From: Kluyvera intermedia
GTDB lineage: Bacteria > Pseudomonadota > Gammaproteobacteria > Enterobacterales > Enterobacteriaceae
Assembly (NCBI RefSeq): GCF_021440345.1
Contig: NZ_JAKCNS010000031.1
Coordinates: 1-35,256, forward strand
DNA: 35,256 nucleotides
Direction: 5' to 3'
The notes beneath the pieces were generated by a model. It saw nothing but the letters and a program-made list of their open reading frames with translations. It was not told where the DNA came from and made no database searches. The position numbers and the translations under genes are program-made. Each line of letters starts with the position of its first letter. Within the stretch, counting starts at the first letter, position 1. Shown here piece after piece: positions 25,599 through 32,866 of the stretch.

Positions 25599-25637
25599 CG
25601 GTTCTCCATTTACACAAAATAGAAACTGAGAACCGAT
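25597..25637 (-). promoter_or_regulatory. Hairpin covering the pectinesterase RBS and start codon
   Basis: In the minus-strand transcript ATCGGTTCTC (25637-25628) is perfectly complementary to GAGAACCGAT (25606-25597). The second arm contains the Shine-Dalgarno GGAGA and runs into the ATG; a U.G and two further pairs can extend the stem over the whole start codon. The 21-nt loop is AU-rich. Such a structure would hide the ribosome binding site. Alternatively the palindrome is a DNA operator. Confidence 0.6.
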
Positions 25638-25640
25638 AAT

Positions 25641-25659
25641 AATGGAACTTTGTTTTATT
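25641..25659 (-). promoter_or_regulatory. KdgR-like box upstream of the pectinesterase
   Basis: On the minus strand AATAAAACAAAGTTCCATT agrees with 17 of 19 positions of the KdgR consensus AATRAAAYRNYRTTTYATT as I remember it. KdgR (IclR family) represses pectin-degradation genes until KDG is present. The site lies 43 nt before the start codon, a sensible repressor position. Consensus recalled, not searched. Confidence 0.5.
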
Positions 25660-25673
25660 TTATAACTTAGCGA

Positions 25674-26063
25674 TCACGCTTTCTCTGCGTCCAGCTCATC
25701 AAATACCTGCTGTGCCAGATGCATCGTGGCGTTGGCGGCAGGCAGACCGCAGTACAATGCCGAATGCATAATCAGCTCTTTGAGCTCATCGCGAGTGACG
25801 CCGTTATTAAACGATGCCCGCAGGTGCATTTTCAGCTCGGCCTCGCGGTTTAGCGCAATCAGCATCGCAATGGTTATCATGCTGCGGGTGTGGTGATCGA
25901 GGCCGGGACGGGTCCAGGTTTCCCCCCACGCGTAGCGGGTAATAAAGTCCTGAAACTCTTCATTCAGCGGCGACAATTTTTGTAACGTGCGGTCAACGTG
26001 AGCATCGCCCAGCACTTTTCGGCGTACTGCCATTCCCTGCTGATAGCGCGTATTATCGCTCAT
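25674..26063 (-). CDS. pcaC: 4-carboxymuconolactone decarboxylase PcaC
   Basis: 129 aa, the normal stand-alone PcaC length (not fused to PcaD). Decarboxylates gamma-carboxymuconolactone to beta-ketoadipate enol-lactone. AhpD-like fold: RYAWGETWTRPGLDHHTRSM with the family GLD-H-R signature, and LKELIMHSALYCGLPAANAT near the C-terminus. I start at ATG 26063 (MSDNTRYQQGMAVR), which overlaps the end of pcaD by 11 nt and matches the family; the longer frame to 26189 is only out-of-frame pcaD sequence. Last gene of pcaIJFBDC. Confidence 0.94.
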   Translation of the reverse strand: MSDNTRYQQGMAVRRKVLGDAHVDRTLQKLSPLNEEFQDFITRYAWGETWTRPGLDHHTRSMITIAMLIALNREAELKMHLRASFNNGVTRDELKELIMHSALYCGLPAANATMHLAQQVFDELDAEKA

Positions 26064-26817
26064 AATCTCTCTCCACAAATGCCACCAGCGCGGCCGTAAA
26101 CTCGTCGCTGGCTTCAATATTTGATAGATGTGAACCAGGCAGTTCCACCAGCATCGAACCGTCAATTTGCTGGTGCAGATAGTCGGCATCGGCGAGCGTC
26201 GTGACCGGGTCGTGTTCCCCGGCGATAATCAACATCGGTAGACGAATACCCGCCACCTCGGCACGCAGATCCGCCGCCGCCAGCGCATCGCAACATTCGG
26301 CGTAGCCTTCTGCGTTAGTGGTCGCCAGTTGATGGCAAAGCAGTTGCACTTCAGCCGGGTGATGCTGGCGGAATTCATGGCTAAACCAACGATCCGCCGC
26401 CCCGGCGGCTACCACATCCATCCCTTCGTGACGTACGGTCCGGGCGCGGGAAAGCCAGCCCGCCTGCTCGCCAATTTTTGCCGCGGTATTCGCAACCACA
26501 ATTGCGTGAAAACGCTCGGGGGCAAAACGAGCCAGCCAAAGCCCCGTCAAACCGCCCATTGAGATGCCGCAGAAATAGGCTTTCGGGATATTAAGGGTAT
26601 CGAGTAGCGTAATCACGTCTTCGGCCAATTGTGACAATGTCACCTTTCCCTGTTTCACGGTTTTCCCATGCCCATGCGTGTCATAGCGCAGCACGCGGAA
26701 GCGTTTAGACAATTCGGCAATCTGCGCGTCCCACATCGATAGCGTGGTGCCAAGGGAGTTAGAGAGCACCAGTACCGGTGCCGATTCAGGTCCATCAAGT
26801 CGATAATTTATGGTCAT
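26053..26817 (-). CDS. pcaD: 3-oxoadipate enol-lactonase PcaD
   Basis: 254 aa alpha/beta hydrolase, hydrolysing beta-ketoadipate enol-lactone to beta-ketoadipate. The N-terminal MTINYRLDGPESAPVLVLSN is typical PcaD. Oxyanion region SNSLGTTLSMWD, nucleophile Ser in CGISMGGLTGLW, Asp in IIAGEHDPVT and His in LPGSHLSNIE complete the triad. The ATG at 26817 has CAGGGAA before it and overlaps pcaB by 23 nt, and the 3' end overlaps pcaC by 11 nt, so translation is coupled along pcaB-D-C. Confidence 0.94.
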   Translation of the reverse strand: MTINYRLDGPESAPVLVLSNSLGTTLSMWDAQIAELSKRFRVLRYDTHGHGKTVKQGKVTLSQLAEDVITLLDTLNIPKAYFCGISMGGLTGLWLARFAPERFHAIVVANTAAKIGEQAGWLSRARTVRHEGMDVVAAGAADRWFSHEFRQHHPAEVQLLCHQLATTNAEGYAECCDALAAADLRAEVAGIRLPMLIIAGEHDPVTTLADADYLHQQIDGSMLVELPGSHLSNIEASDEFTAALVAFVERDYER

Positions 26818-28159
26818 TTCCCTGCTCCTGATAGCGCGCCAGAACCTGACGCACAAAGTATTCTGCACTGCCGATAGCGTTGGCCGGGTCCAGCAGCGGT
26901 GTAAGTTGTGCTGGGGTCAGATGCTGACTCACCAGCGGATCGTTTTCCAGCAGCGGTTGTAACGGGCAGTCCAGCGCAATCGCCCGATGGCAAATTTTCT
27001 CTACCACATGGTGCGCGTCGGCTTTACCGATATACTCGGCGAGCGCCTGAGTTACCGCTTCCGCCATCACCAGACCATGGGTTATATCCAAATCGTCGCG
27101 CATCTTCTGCGTGTTGACCTGCATACCGCGCAGTAAGTTTTCGCTATTTTCCAGCACACCTCCCGCCAGCATAATCAGCTGCGGCAGGGTTTCCCATTCC
27201 GCCTGCCAGCCCCCCAACGCACGTTCATGCTGCTGGATTTGGCTGGCGTACAGGGTTGCCATTAGGCCCGGCGTACGTTGCACCGCCGCCAGAATGGCCG
27301 CGCAGCTCACCGGATTACGTTTATGCGGCATGGCGGACGATCCGCCGCGACCTTCAGCAACCGGCTCGCTGACTTCCGCTACTTCGGTTTGCATCAGCAA
27401 TGAAAAATCATTCGCCAGTTTACCCAGCGTGGCGCTCAGTCCCGCATACCAACTCGCTACTTCAATAATACGGTCGCGCTGGCTGTGCCATGGGGTATCC
27501 GGGAGGTGTAAATCTAAGCTGTCGGCCAGCCGCTGCGCCACTTCCGGCCCCTGTGTTTTCAAAGACGCCAGGGTTCCTGCCGCACCGCCAAACTGCAGTG
27601 CCAGCACGCGGGGGCGCATTTCACTTAGTCTTTGCTGCCAGCGCAGTAAGGCGTCCAGCGTTCCCGCGAGCTTTAATCCAAAGGTGATGGGCAGCGCATG
27701 CTGCATCCATGTCCGTCCCGGCATCAGCGTTTGTCGGTGGCGCTCCACCTGTTGGGCCAGCACCTGCATCACGTGCTGAAGGCGAATATCGGTTTCCACC
27801 AGCGCCCGACGCAGTTGCAGCACCCTTCCAGTATCAATGGCGTCCTGACTGGTGGCGCCCCAATGGACATAGCGCGAAGCCTCGACGTCATCGTTTTTAA
27901 CCCGTTGAGTCAACTGTTTGACCAGCGGGATCGCCAGATTACCGGCGTTGACGGCGGCATTGGCCAGCGCCTGAAAATCCAGATTTTCGGCCCGGCAGGC
28001 GGCGATGATAGGATTCATCGCCGAGGTCGGGATGACCCCACACTGCGCCTGCGCCGTCGCCAGCGCGGCTTCAAAGTCCAGCATGCCCTGCACGGTCTGC
28101 TCATCGCTAAAAAAATCCGTCAGCGCATGGGTACGCAATAGCGGGGTCAACACACTCAT
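26795..28159 (-). CDS. pcaB: 3-carboxy-cis,cis-muconate cycloisomerase PcaB
   Basis: 454 aa of the fumarase/argininosuccinate lyase superfamily. Converts 3-carboxymuconate, the ring-fission product of protocatechuate, to gamma-carboxymuconolactone. The family signature GRGGSSAMPHKRNPVSCAAI is intact (catalytic Ser in GGSSAMPHK), and YVHWGATSQDAIDTG is the second conserved block. AAGGAGCAGGA lies just before the ATG, 9 nt after the pcaF stop. Confidence 0.95.
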   Translation of the reverse strand: MSVLTPLLRTHALTDFFSDEQTVQGMLDFEAALATAQAQCGVIPTSAMNPIIAACRAENLDFQALANAAVNAGNLAIPLVKQLTQRVKNDDVEASRYVHWGATSQDAIDTGRVLQLRRALVETDIRLQHVMQVLAQQVERHRQTLMPGRTWMQHALPITFGLKLAGTLDALLRWQQRLSEMRPRVLALQFGGAAGTLASLKTQGPEVAQRLADSLDLHLPDTPWHSQRDRIIEVASWYAGLSATLGKLANDFSLLMQTEVAEVSEPVAEGRGGSSAMPHKRNPVSCAAILAAVQRTPGLMATLYASQIQQHERALGGWQAEWETLPQLIMLAGGVLENSENLLRGMQVNTQKMRDDLDITHGLVMAEAVTQALAEYIGKADAHHVVEKICHRAIALDCPLQPLLENDPLVSQHLTPAQLTPLLDPANAIGSAEYFVRQVLARYQEQGNDHKLST

Positions 28160-28168
28160 TCCTGCTCC

Positions 28169-29371
28169 TTAAACGCGTTCAATAATCAGCGCAATCCCCT
28201 GACCCACGCCGATACACATAGTACACAGGGCATAACGCCCGCCGGTCCGACGCAGTTGATAAGCTGCGGTCATCGCCAGTCGCCCACCGGAGGCCCCTAG
28301 CGGGTGGCCCAGCGCAATCGCCCCGCCGTTCGGGTTTACCTGCGCGGCATCATCCGGCAGACCTAAATCACGCAGCACCGCCAGCGCCTGCGCGGCGAAA
28401 GCTTCGTTCAATTCAATAACGTCCATCTGCGCAAGCGTCAGTCCGGTTTGCGCCAGCACCTTGCGTACGGCTGGCGCCGGGCCGAAGCCCATAATGCGCG
28501 GCGCAACGCCGGCGGTCGCCACGCCCACGACGCGGGCTAGCGGCTGTAAATCATTCTGCGTCATGGCCAGCTCGCTGGCCAGCAGTAGCGCACAGGCTCC
28601 GTCGTTGACGCCAGAGGCATTGCCGGCAGTCACCGTGGCATCCGGACGCACCACGCCTTTCAGTTTTGCCAGCGCCTCAATAGAGGTGCTACGCGGGTGT
28701 TCATCCTGCGCAAAACAGAGCGGCTCACCTTTGCGCTGCGGGATCCACACCGGGATTATTTCATCGCTAAAAATGCCGTTGGCCTGCGCCTGGGCAGTAC
28801 GCGCCTGGCTACGCAACGCAAACGCGTCCTGATCGACGCGGGAAATAGCGAAATCCGTTGCCACGTTCTCTGCCGTTTCAGGCATTGAGTCAACGCCGTA
28901 CAGCGCTTTCATCTGCGCGTTGATAAAACGCCAGCCGATGGTGGTATCTTCCATTTTCATGCTGCGACTGAAGGCGCTTTCCGCCTTGCCCATCACAAAT
29001 GGCGCACGTGACATGCTTTCGACGCCACCGGCAATCATCAATTGCGTTTCGCCGCTTTTAATCGCCCGCGCCGCAATCCCGATTGCATCAAGGCTGGAGC
29101 CGCACAGACGATTGACCGTACTGCCCGGCACCGTGTCCGGTAATCCGGCCAGCAGCAGCGCCATGCGCGCCACGTTACGGTTATCTTCACCCGCTTGGTT
29201 AGCACAACCGTAGATAACATCGTCGATACGCGCCGGATCTAAGCCCCGGTTACGTTCCAGCAGTGCTTTTAACGGTAACGCGCCCAGATCGTCGGCACGA
29301 ACGCTGGAGAGCGTACCACCAAAACGGCCAAACGGTGTGCGCACTGCGTCGCAGATAAATGCTTGATTCAT
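28169..29371 (-). CDS. pcaF: 3-oxoadipyl-CoA thiolase PcaF
   Basis: 400 aa thiolase cleaving beta-ketoadipyl-CoA with CoA to succinyl-CoA and acetyl-CoA. NRLCGSSLDAIGIAARAI carries the nucleophile Cys, GGAIALGHPLGASGGR the catalytic His, and CTMCIGVGQGIAL the second Cys. Three consecutive ATGs (29377, 29374, 29371) occur; AAGGA at 29382-29378 gives normal 6-nt spacing only to the third, which also begins like known PcaF (MNQAFICDAVRTPFGRFGG). The AA of that Shine-Dalgarno overlaps the pcaJ stop codon, so pcaJ and pcaF are tightly coupled. Confidence 0.95.
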   Translation of the reverse strand: MNQAFICDAVRTPFGRFGGTLSSVRADDLGALPLKALLERNRGLDPARIDDVIYGCANQAGEDNRNVARMALLLAGLPDTVPGSTVNRLCGSSLDAIGIAARAIKSGETQLMIAGGVESMSRAPFVMGKAESAFSRSMKMEDTTIGWRFINAQMKALYGVDSMPETAENVATDFAISRVDQDAFALRSQARTAQAQANGIFSDEIIPVWIPQRKGEPLCFAQDEHPRSTSIEALAKLKGVVRPDATVTAGNASGVNDGACALLLASELAMTQNDLQPLARVVGVATAGVAPRIMGFGPAPAVRKVLAQTGLTLAQMDVIELNEAFAAQALAVLRDLGLPDDAAQVNPNGGAIALGHPLGASGGRLAMTAAYQLRRTGGRYALCTMCIGVGQGIALIIERV

Positions 29372-29380
29372 CATCATTCC

Positions 29381-30037
29381 TTATGCGGTTTCCGCAACGG
29401 CGTCGTAGATTAAGGTGACAGGGGTAATACGCTGCAATTCATCAAACGACAGCCCGTTAAAAATCTCACGCACCACCGGGCCTTTGTCGGTGATATCAAT
29501 AACCGCCAGATCGGTGTAGATACGGCTCACACAGCCCACGCCCGTTAACGGGTAACTACAGTGCTCAACCAGTTTGCATTCGCCATCGCGGGTCAGGTGA
29601 TCCATCATCACGAAGACCTGACGCGCACCGACCGCGAGATCCATCGCCCCGCCGACCGCTGGAATTGAGTCCGGCGCACCGGTGCTCCAGTTGGCGAGAT
29701 CGCCCTGTGCCGAAACCTGATAGGCCCCAAGCACGCAGATATCCAGATGACCGCCGCGCATCATGGCGAACGAGTCGCCGTGGTGGAAATAGCAGCCGCC
29801 CTGGAGCAGCGTTACGTACTCTTTGCCGGCATTAATCAGTTCGGGATCTTCTTCGCCAGCCGCCGGTTTTGGCCCCATGCCCAACAGGCCGTTTTCGCTG
29901 TGCAGGAAAACCTCTTTATCAGACGGCAGGTAGTTGGCAATGCGAGTTGGCAGGCCGATACCCAGGTTCACATAAGCGCCTTCCGGGATATCCTGGGCAA
30001 CACGGCGAGCCATATCATCGCGAGAGAGTTTTTGCAT
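29381..30037 (-). CDS. pcaJ: 3-oxoadipate CoA-transferase subunit B PcaJ
   Basis: 218 aa beta subunit of the succinyl-CoA:3-oxoadipate CoA-transferase. The catalytic Glu is in SENGLLGMGPKP, and GIGLPTRIANYLP and GGAMDLAVGARQVFVMMDHL are the expected conserved blocks. AAGGATCC precedes the ATG. It follows pcaI by 10 nt and works with it as a heteromer. Confidence 0.95.
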   Translation of the reverse strand: MQKLSRDDMARRVAQDIPEGAYVNLGIGLPTRIANYLPSDKEVFLHSENGLLGMGPKPAAGEEDPELINAGKEYVTLLQGGCYFHHGDSFAMMRGGHLDICVLGAYQVSAQGDLANWSTGAPDSIPAVGGAMDLAVGARQVFVMMDHLTRDGECKLVEHCSYPLTGVGCVSRIYTDLAVIDITDKGPVVREIFNGLSFDELQRITPVTLIYDAVAETA

Positions 30038-30047
30038 ATTGGGATCC

Positions 30048-30737
30048 TTAGGCGCGTAGCGCCTGGTTGGCGAGAGTTTCCAGCGAGAATACGCGCTGCA
30101 CGAAAATCCCAGGGGTGATGATATTTTCCGGGTCCAGTTCGCCCAGCGTCACCAGGTTGCTGACTTCGGCAATCGTCGTTTTCGCCGCCGTCGCCATAAT
30201 TGGCCCGAAATTACGCGCCGCTTTGCGATAGACCAGGTTGCCCCAGCGGTCGCCCTGATGGGCTTTAATCAAGGCAAAATCAGCCTTGATGGGATATTCC
30301 AGCACATAGTGGCGGCCGTCGATTTCCCGGGTTTCCTTGCCATCCGCCAGCGGTGTGCCGTAACCGGTGGGGGTAAAAATCGCCCCAAGCCCGGCACCAG
30401 CGGCCTGAATACGCGCCGCCAGGTTACCCTGAGGAACCAATTCCAGCTCTACTTCGCCGCGGCGATAGAGGTCGTCAAAAATCTGCGAGTCAACCTGACG
30501 TGGGAACGAGCAGATCATCTTGCGCACGCGTCCGGCTTTGAGCAGCGCCGCCAGACCGATTTCGCCGTTACCGGCGTTGTTATTGATGATGGTCAGGTCG
30601 CGAGCGCCCTGCGCAATCAGAGCGTCGATAAGCTGCGTCGGTTGCCCGGCAGGCCCAAAGCCGCCAATCATTATCGTCGCGCCATCGTTGATACCCGCGA
30701 CGGCATCCGCCAGCGTCGACACACTTTTATCAATCAT
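30048..30737 (-). CDS. pcaI: 3-oxoadipate CoA-transferase subunit A PcaI
   Basis: 229 aa alpha subunit, with MIGGFGPAGQPTQLIDALIA, NNNAGNGEIGLAALL and FTPTGYGTPLADGKE typical of the family. I start at ATG 30737 (MIDKSVSTLADAV), with AAGGAG 8 nt before it. The frame stays open to 30857, but those 40 extra codons are the operator region. First gene of pcaIJFBDC, divergent from pcaR. Two PcaR-type operator pairs lie between. Confidence 0.95.
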   Translation of the reverse strand: MIDKSVSTLADAVAGINDGATIMIGGFGPAGQPTQLIDALIAQGARDLTIINNNAGNGEIGLAALLKAGRVRKMICSFPRQVDSQIFDDLYRRGEVELELVPQGNLAARIQAAGAGLGAIFTPTGYGTPLADGKETREIDGRHYVLEYPIKADFALIKAHQGDRWGNLVYRKAARNFGPIMATAAKTTIAEVSNLVTLGELDPENIITPGIFVQRVFSLETLANQALRA

Positions 30738-30753
30738 CAGGTTGCTCCTTGAT

Positions 30754-30787
30754 GTGCGGTTATCGCACTTATATTCGTTGTTCGCAC
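30754..30787. promoter_or_regulatory. PcaR-type operator pair, pcaI-proximal
   Basis: GTGCGGTTATCGCAC (30754-30768) is a perfect 15-mer hyphenated palindrome around its centre (GTGCG...CGCAC). ATTCGTTGTTCGCAC (30773-30787) shares 11 of 15 positions with the Pseudomonas PcaR site GTTCGATAATCGCAC. Starts are 19 bp apart. The pair sits 17-50 nt before the pcaI start and overlaps a possible -10 (TATAAG on the minus strand near 30772), a position fit for control of pcaI. Confidence 0.6.
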
Positions 30788-30818
30788 AAAATGTGACCCG
30801 CTTAACGATGTGGGTCAA

Positions 30819-30852
30819 GGGCGATAATCGAAATATGGTGCGATTATCGAAC
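30819..30852. promoter_or_regulatory. PcaR-type operator pair, pcaR-proximal
   Basis: GTGCGATTATCGAAC (30838-30852) is, on the minus strand, GTTCGATAATCGCAC, identical to the 15-bp PcaR site described for Pseudomonas putida as I recall it. GGGCGATAATCGAAA (30819-30833) is an 11/15 partner 19 bp away. The pair overlaps the likely -35 region of pcaR (CATAAT at 30871-30876 as -10), suggesting autoregulation. Confidence 0.7.
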
Positions 30853-30904
30853 ATCATGTATGTTTAGCGTCATAATGTGATCGACGGCATAAACGGAGAG
30901 AGAA

Positions 30905-31711
30905 ATGGAGCAACATCCAGATGATAAATTGACGGGTGATGGCGACCCGTTCAAAGGCGACCCTAACTTTATGGCCTCGCTGGCGCGCGGGCTGGAGGTT
31001 ATTCAGGCCTTCACGCCGCAGCGCAGAGTGCTGTCTATTTCGCAGATCAGCCAGAAAACCGGTATTCCGCGCGCAGCGGTGCGCCGCTGCCTGTATACGC
31101 TTGGCAAACTGGGGTTTGTCTATGCGGAGGACGGTAAGAATTTTCAGCTGCGCCCGCGTATTTTGTCGCTCGGTCACGCGTGGCTGGCCTCAACGCCGCT
31201 GGCGCGTTCCGCGCAGCCGGTGCTGAAACATTTAAGTGAAATGCTCAATGAGTCGTGTTCGATTGCCACCCTCGACGGCGACGATATTCTGTATATCGCC
31301 CGCGCTTCCAGCTCGCGCATTATGACTATCGATCTGGATATCGGCAGCCGTTTGCCGGCATGGTCGACATCGATGGGGCGCGTGCTGTTGAGCCATCAGC
31401 CGGAAGAAAAGCTCAACGATATGCTGGCGCGCACGACGATGATTCGCTATACCCCGCAGACGATTTCATCGGTAAGCAAATTGCGTAGCGAGCTTAAGGC
31501 TGTACGTCAGCAGGGTTATGCATTGAACGATCAGGAACTGGAGATGGGGCTGCGCTCGCTGGCCGTGCCGCTCTACAACGCGCAGGGACAGGTTGAAGCA
31601 GCGCTTAACGTTGGCGTTCATGCCGGGCAGGTTTCGGCAGCCGAGCTGCTGGAGCGCGTGCTGCCGGAGCTGCAAAAGGCCGCTTCCGAACTCACCTTGT
31701 TGATGCGTTAG
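30905..31711 (+). CDS. pcaR: IclR-family regulator PcaR
   Basis: 268 aa. The winged helix-turn-helix is at about residues 20-85 (FMASLARGLEVIQAFTPQRR, ISQISQKTGIPRAAVRRCLY) and the IclR effector domain at 95-265 (CSIATLDGDDILYIARASSS, GYALNDQELEMGLRSLAVPL). In Pseudomonas PcaR activates pca genes with beta-ketoadipate as co-inducer. GGAGAGAGAA precedes the ATG. It is divergent from pcaI across an operator-rich gap. The stop codon overlaps the stop of convergent smrA by 4 nt, leaving no room for a terminator between them. Confidence 0.93.
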   Translation: MEQHPDDKLTGDGDPFKGDPNFMASLARGLEVIQAFTPQRRVLSISQISQKTGIPRAAVRRCLYTLGKLGFVYAEDGKNFQLRPRILSLGHAWLASTPLARSAQPVLKHLSEMLNESCSIATLDGDDILYIARASSSRIMTIDLDIGSRLPAWSTSMGRVLLSHQPEEKLNDMLARTTMIRYTPQTISSVSKLRSELKAVRQQGYALNDQELEMGLRSLAVPLYNAQGQVEAALNVGVHAGQVSAAELLERVLPELQKAASELTLLMR

Positions 31712-32271
31712 CGGCTGCGTTTGGCGTGCCGTTCCCAGTTCTCCTGCCTGGCGGCCGCCGATTTGCGCAGCGAAACGTAGCACGCCCCGCTGCCGCCATG
31801 GTGCGGTAGCGCCGCGCTGAATGCCTGTACATCCTCGAATTCAGTCAGCCAACGGGCCAGATAGCTACGAATGATATTGGCGTGTGAACCGTCTTCTTTC
31901 GCCTTGCCATGAATAATTAGCACGTTGCGCAGGCTATCCTGCTGTGCCTGATGGATAAACGCAAACAGCTGCTGACGGCATTTTTCAACCGGTTGGTGCA
32001 TGAGATTGAGGCTGGCCTGCTGGCTGTATTTTCCCAGACGGAGCTTATCCAGCACGCCGGTTTGCAGCCCTTCGCGCTTAAATTCAAGCGGCGTATCGAG
32101 CGGGACGATATCCAAAAAGCCGGTGGTGAGGTAATTATCCATCTGCAGGGTGTCTATCTGCTGCCGGGTACGGGAATTACGGACGGGTTGCCAGTGAACG
32201 TCATGGCATTGTTTGAGCGGCTGGACATCATCCATAGCGTCAAGGAATAGTGATTTTTCTTCAGGATTCAT
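31708..32271 (-). CDS. smrA: Smr-domain endonuclease SmrA (YdaL)
   Basis: 187 aa, same length and style as E. coli SmrA (YdaL), a small protein with an Smr domain and reported DNA endonuclease activity. An N-terminal helix MNPEEKSLFLDAMDDVQPL precedes the Smr domain at about 85-175, with LNLMHQPVEKCRQQLFAFIH, the IHGKAK loop in place of the usual HGKG, and PHHGGSGACYVSLRK at the C-terminal end. Stop codons of smrA and pcaR overlap. In E. coli the abg operon lies between smrA and ogt; here there is only a 595-nt gap. Confidence 0.92.
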   Translation of the reverse strand: MNPEEKSLFLDAMDDVQPLKQCHDVHWQPVRNSRTRQQIDTLQMDNYLTTGFLDIVPLDTPLEFKREGLQTGVLDKLRLGKYSQQASLNLMHQPVEKCRQQLFAFIHQAQQDSLRNVLIIHGKAKEDGSHANIIRSYLARWLTEFEDVQAFSAALPHHGGSGACYVSLRKSAAARQENWERHAKRSR

Positions 32272-32477
32272 GTGACCTCCCCTTGCGACAACTGGCGGAT
32301 ACTATAGCCGCGAGGCACCGCGGGCTCAATCCGTTTATCTTTAAAGTTTAAAGATTAAACAGATGAGATATTTTCATTCGCAACCTATTCTTTTTGTAAA
32401 TATATTAATCACTGCTTAAATAGAATAAACCCCTAATTAAAACTTTTCACTCATTGTGGATGGATAAAATAAAACAC

Positions 32478-32614
32478 CAAGAATTATCTGGAAATTATGA
32501 AAAGAACCGTTATAAATAGTAATACCCGCTGTGCGGAGCAAAATGTGGGGAACGGTACGGATACACCTGTGTGGTTGCTGCGGGGTCTGGCGATGTCGAC
32601 AGACCCCGATTTTT
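32478..32614 (+). ncRNA. Candidate small RNA or leader transcript ending at a terminator
   Basis: The isolated intrinsic terminator at 32581-32614 must end some transcript. TAAAAT at 32465-32470 could be its -10, giving a transcript of about 135-140 nt; the 5' end is a guess. The interior (32530-32580) is GC-richer than its surroundings. A short peptide starting MKRTVINSNTRCAEQN (ATG 32497, GGAA upstream) is an alternative reading. No known sRNA family recognised. Confidence 0.3.
32581..32614 (+). terminator. Intrinsic terminator in the smrA-ogt gap
   Basis: CGGGGTCTG (32581-32589) pairs with CAGACCCCG (32600-32608), loop of 10 nt, followed by ATTTTT. A textbook rho-independent terminator on the + strand. 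Confidence 0.8.
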
Positions 32615-32866
32615 ATTCTGTGATGTTACAACTTCTTTCCTTTCTCATACCCTTCAAGATGTTACATTTTTTCCTTTTCAGATATTTTATATTTCATTTC
32701 ATTCTTTGTTATTATTTTTATTCAGCATTTTAATTGTTGCTATTTATATACACCTATATGTATCACGCACTCTTTGTGTGGTTACCCCTGCGAGGTATAG
32801 AGCATACGCCCATTCGCATGGTATGGTGACAAACAGACATATTTCGCATAAACGGAAAAAGCACAG

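Larger units (their letters stand above)
32272..32866. other. 595-nt AT-rich gap between smrA and ogt
   Basis: No confident protein gene. It contains a well-formed intrinsic terminator on the + strand (32581-32614) that has no annotated gene upstream of it on that strand, a 9-bp direct repeat GATGTTACA (32622-32630 and 32658-32666), and an AT-rich stretch before ogt. A 78-codon frame at 32497-32733 runs through the terminator and is probably not translated in full. Confidence 0.6.

Noticed and set aside
30738-30857. 40-codon N-terminal extension of PcaI
   Set aside because: The region holds the operators and promoter, the extension is not PcaI-like, and a strong Shine-Dalgarno precedes ATG 30737.
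32497-32733. 78-codon frame with a very hydrophobic tail
   Set aside because: It runs straight through a strong intrinsic terminator, and the hydrophobic tail comes from T-rich DNA; at most the first part could be a leader peptide.
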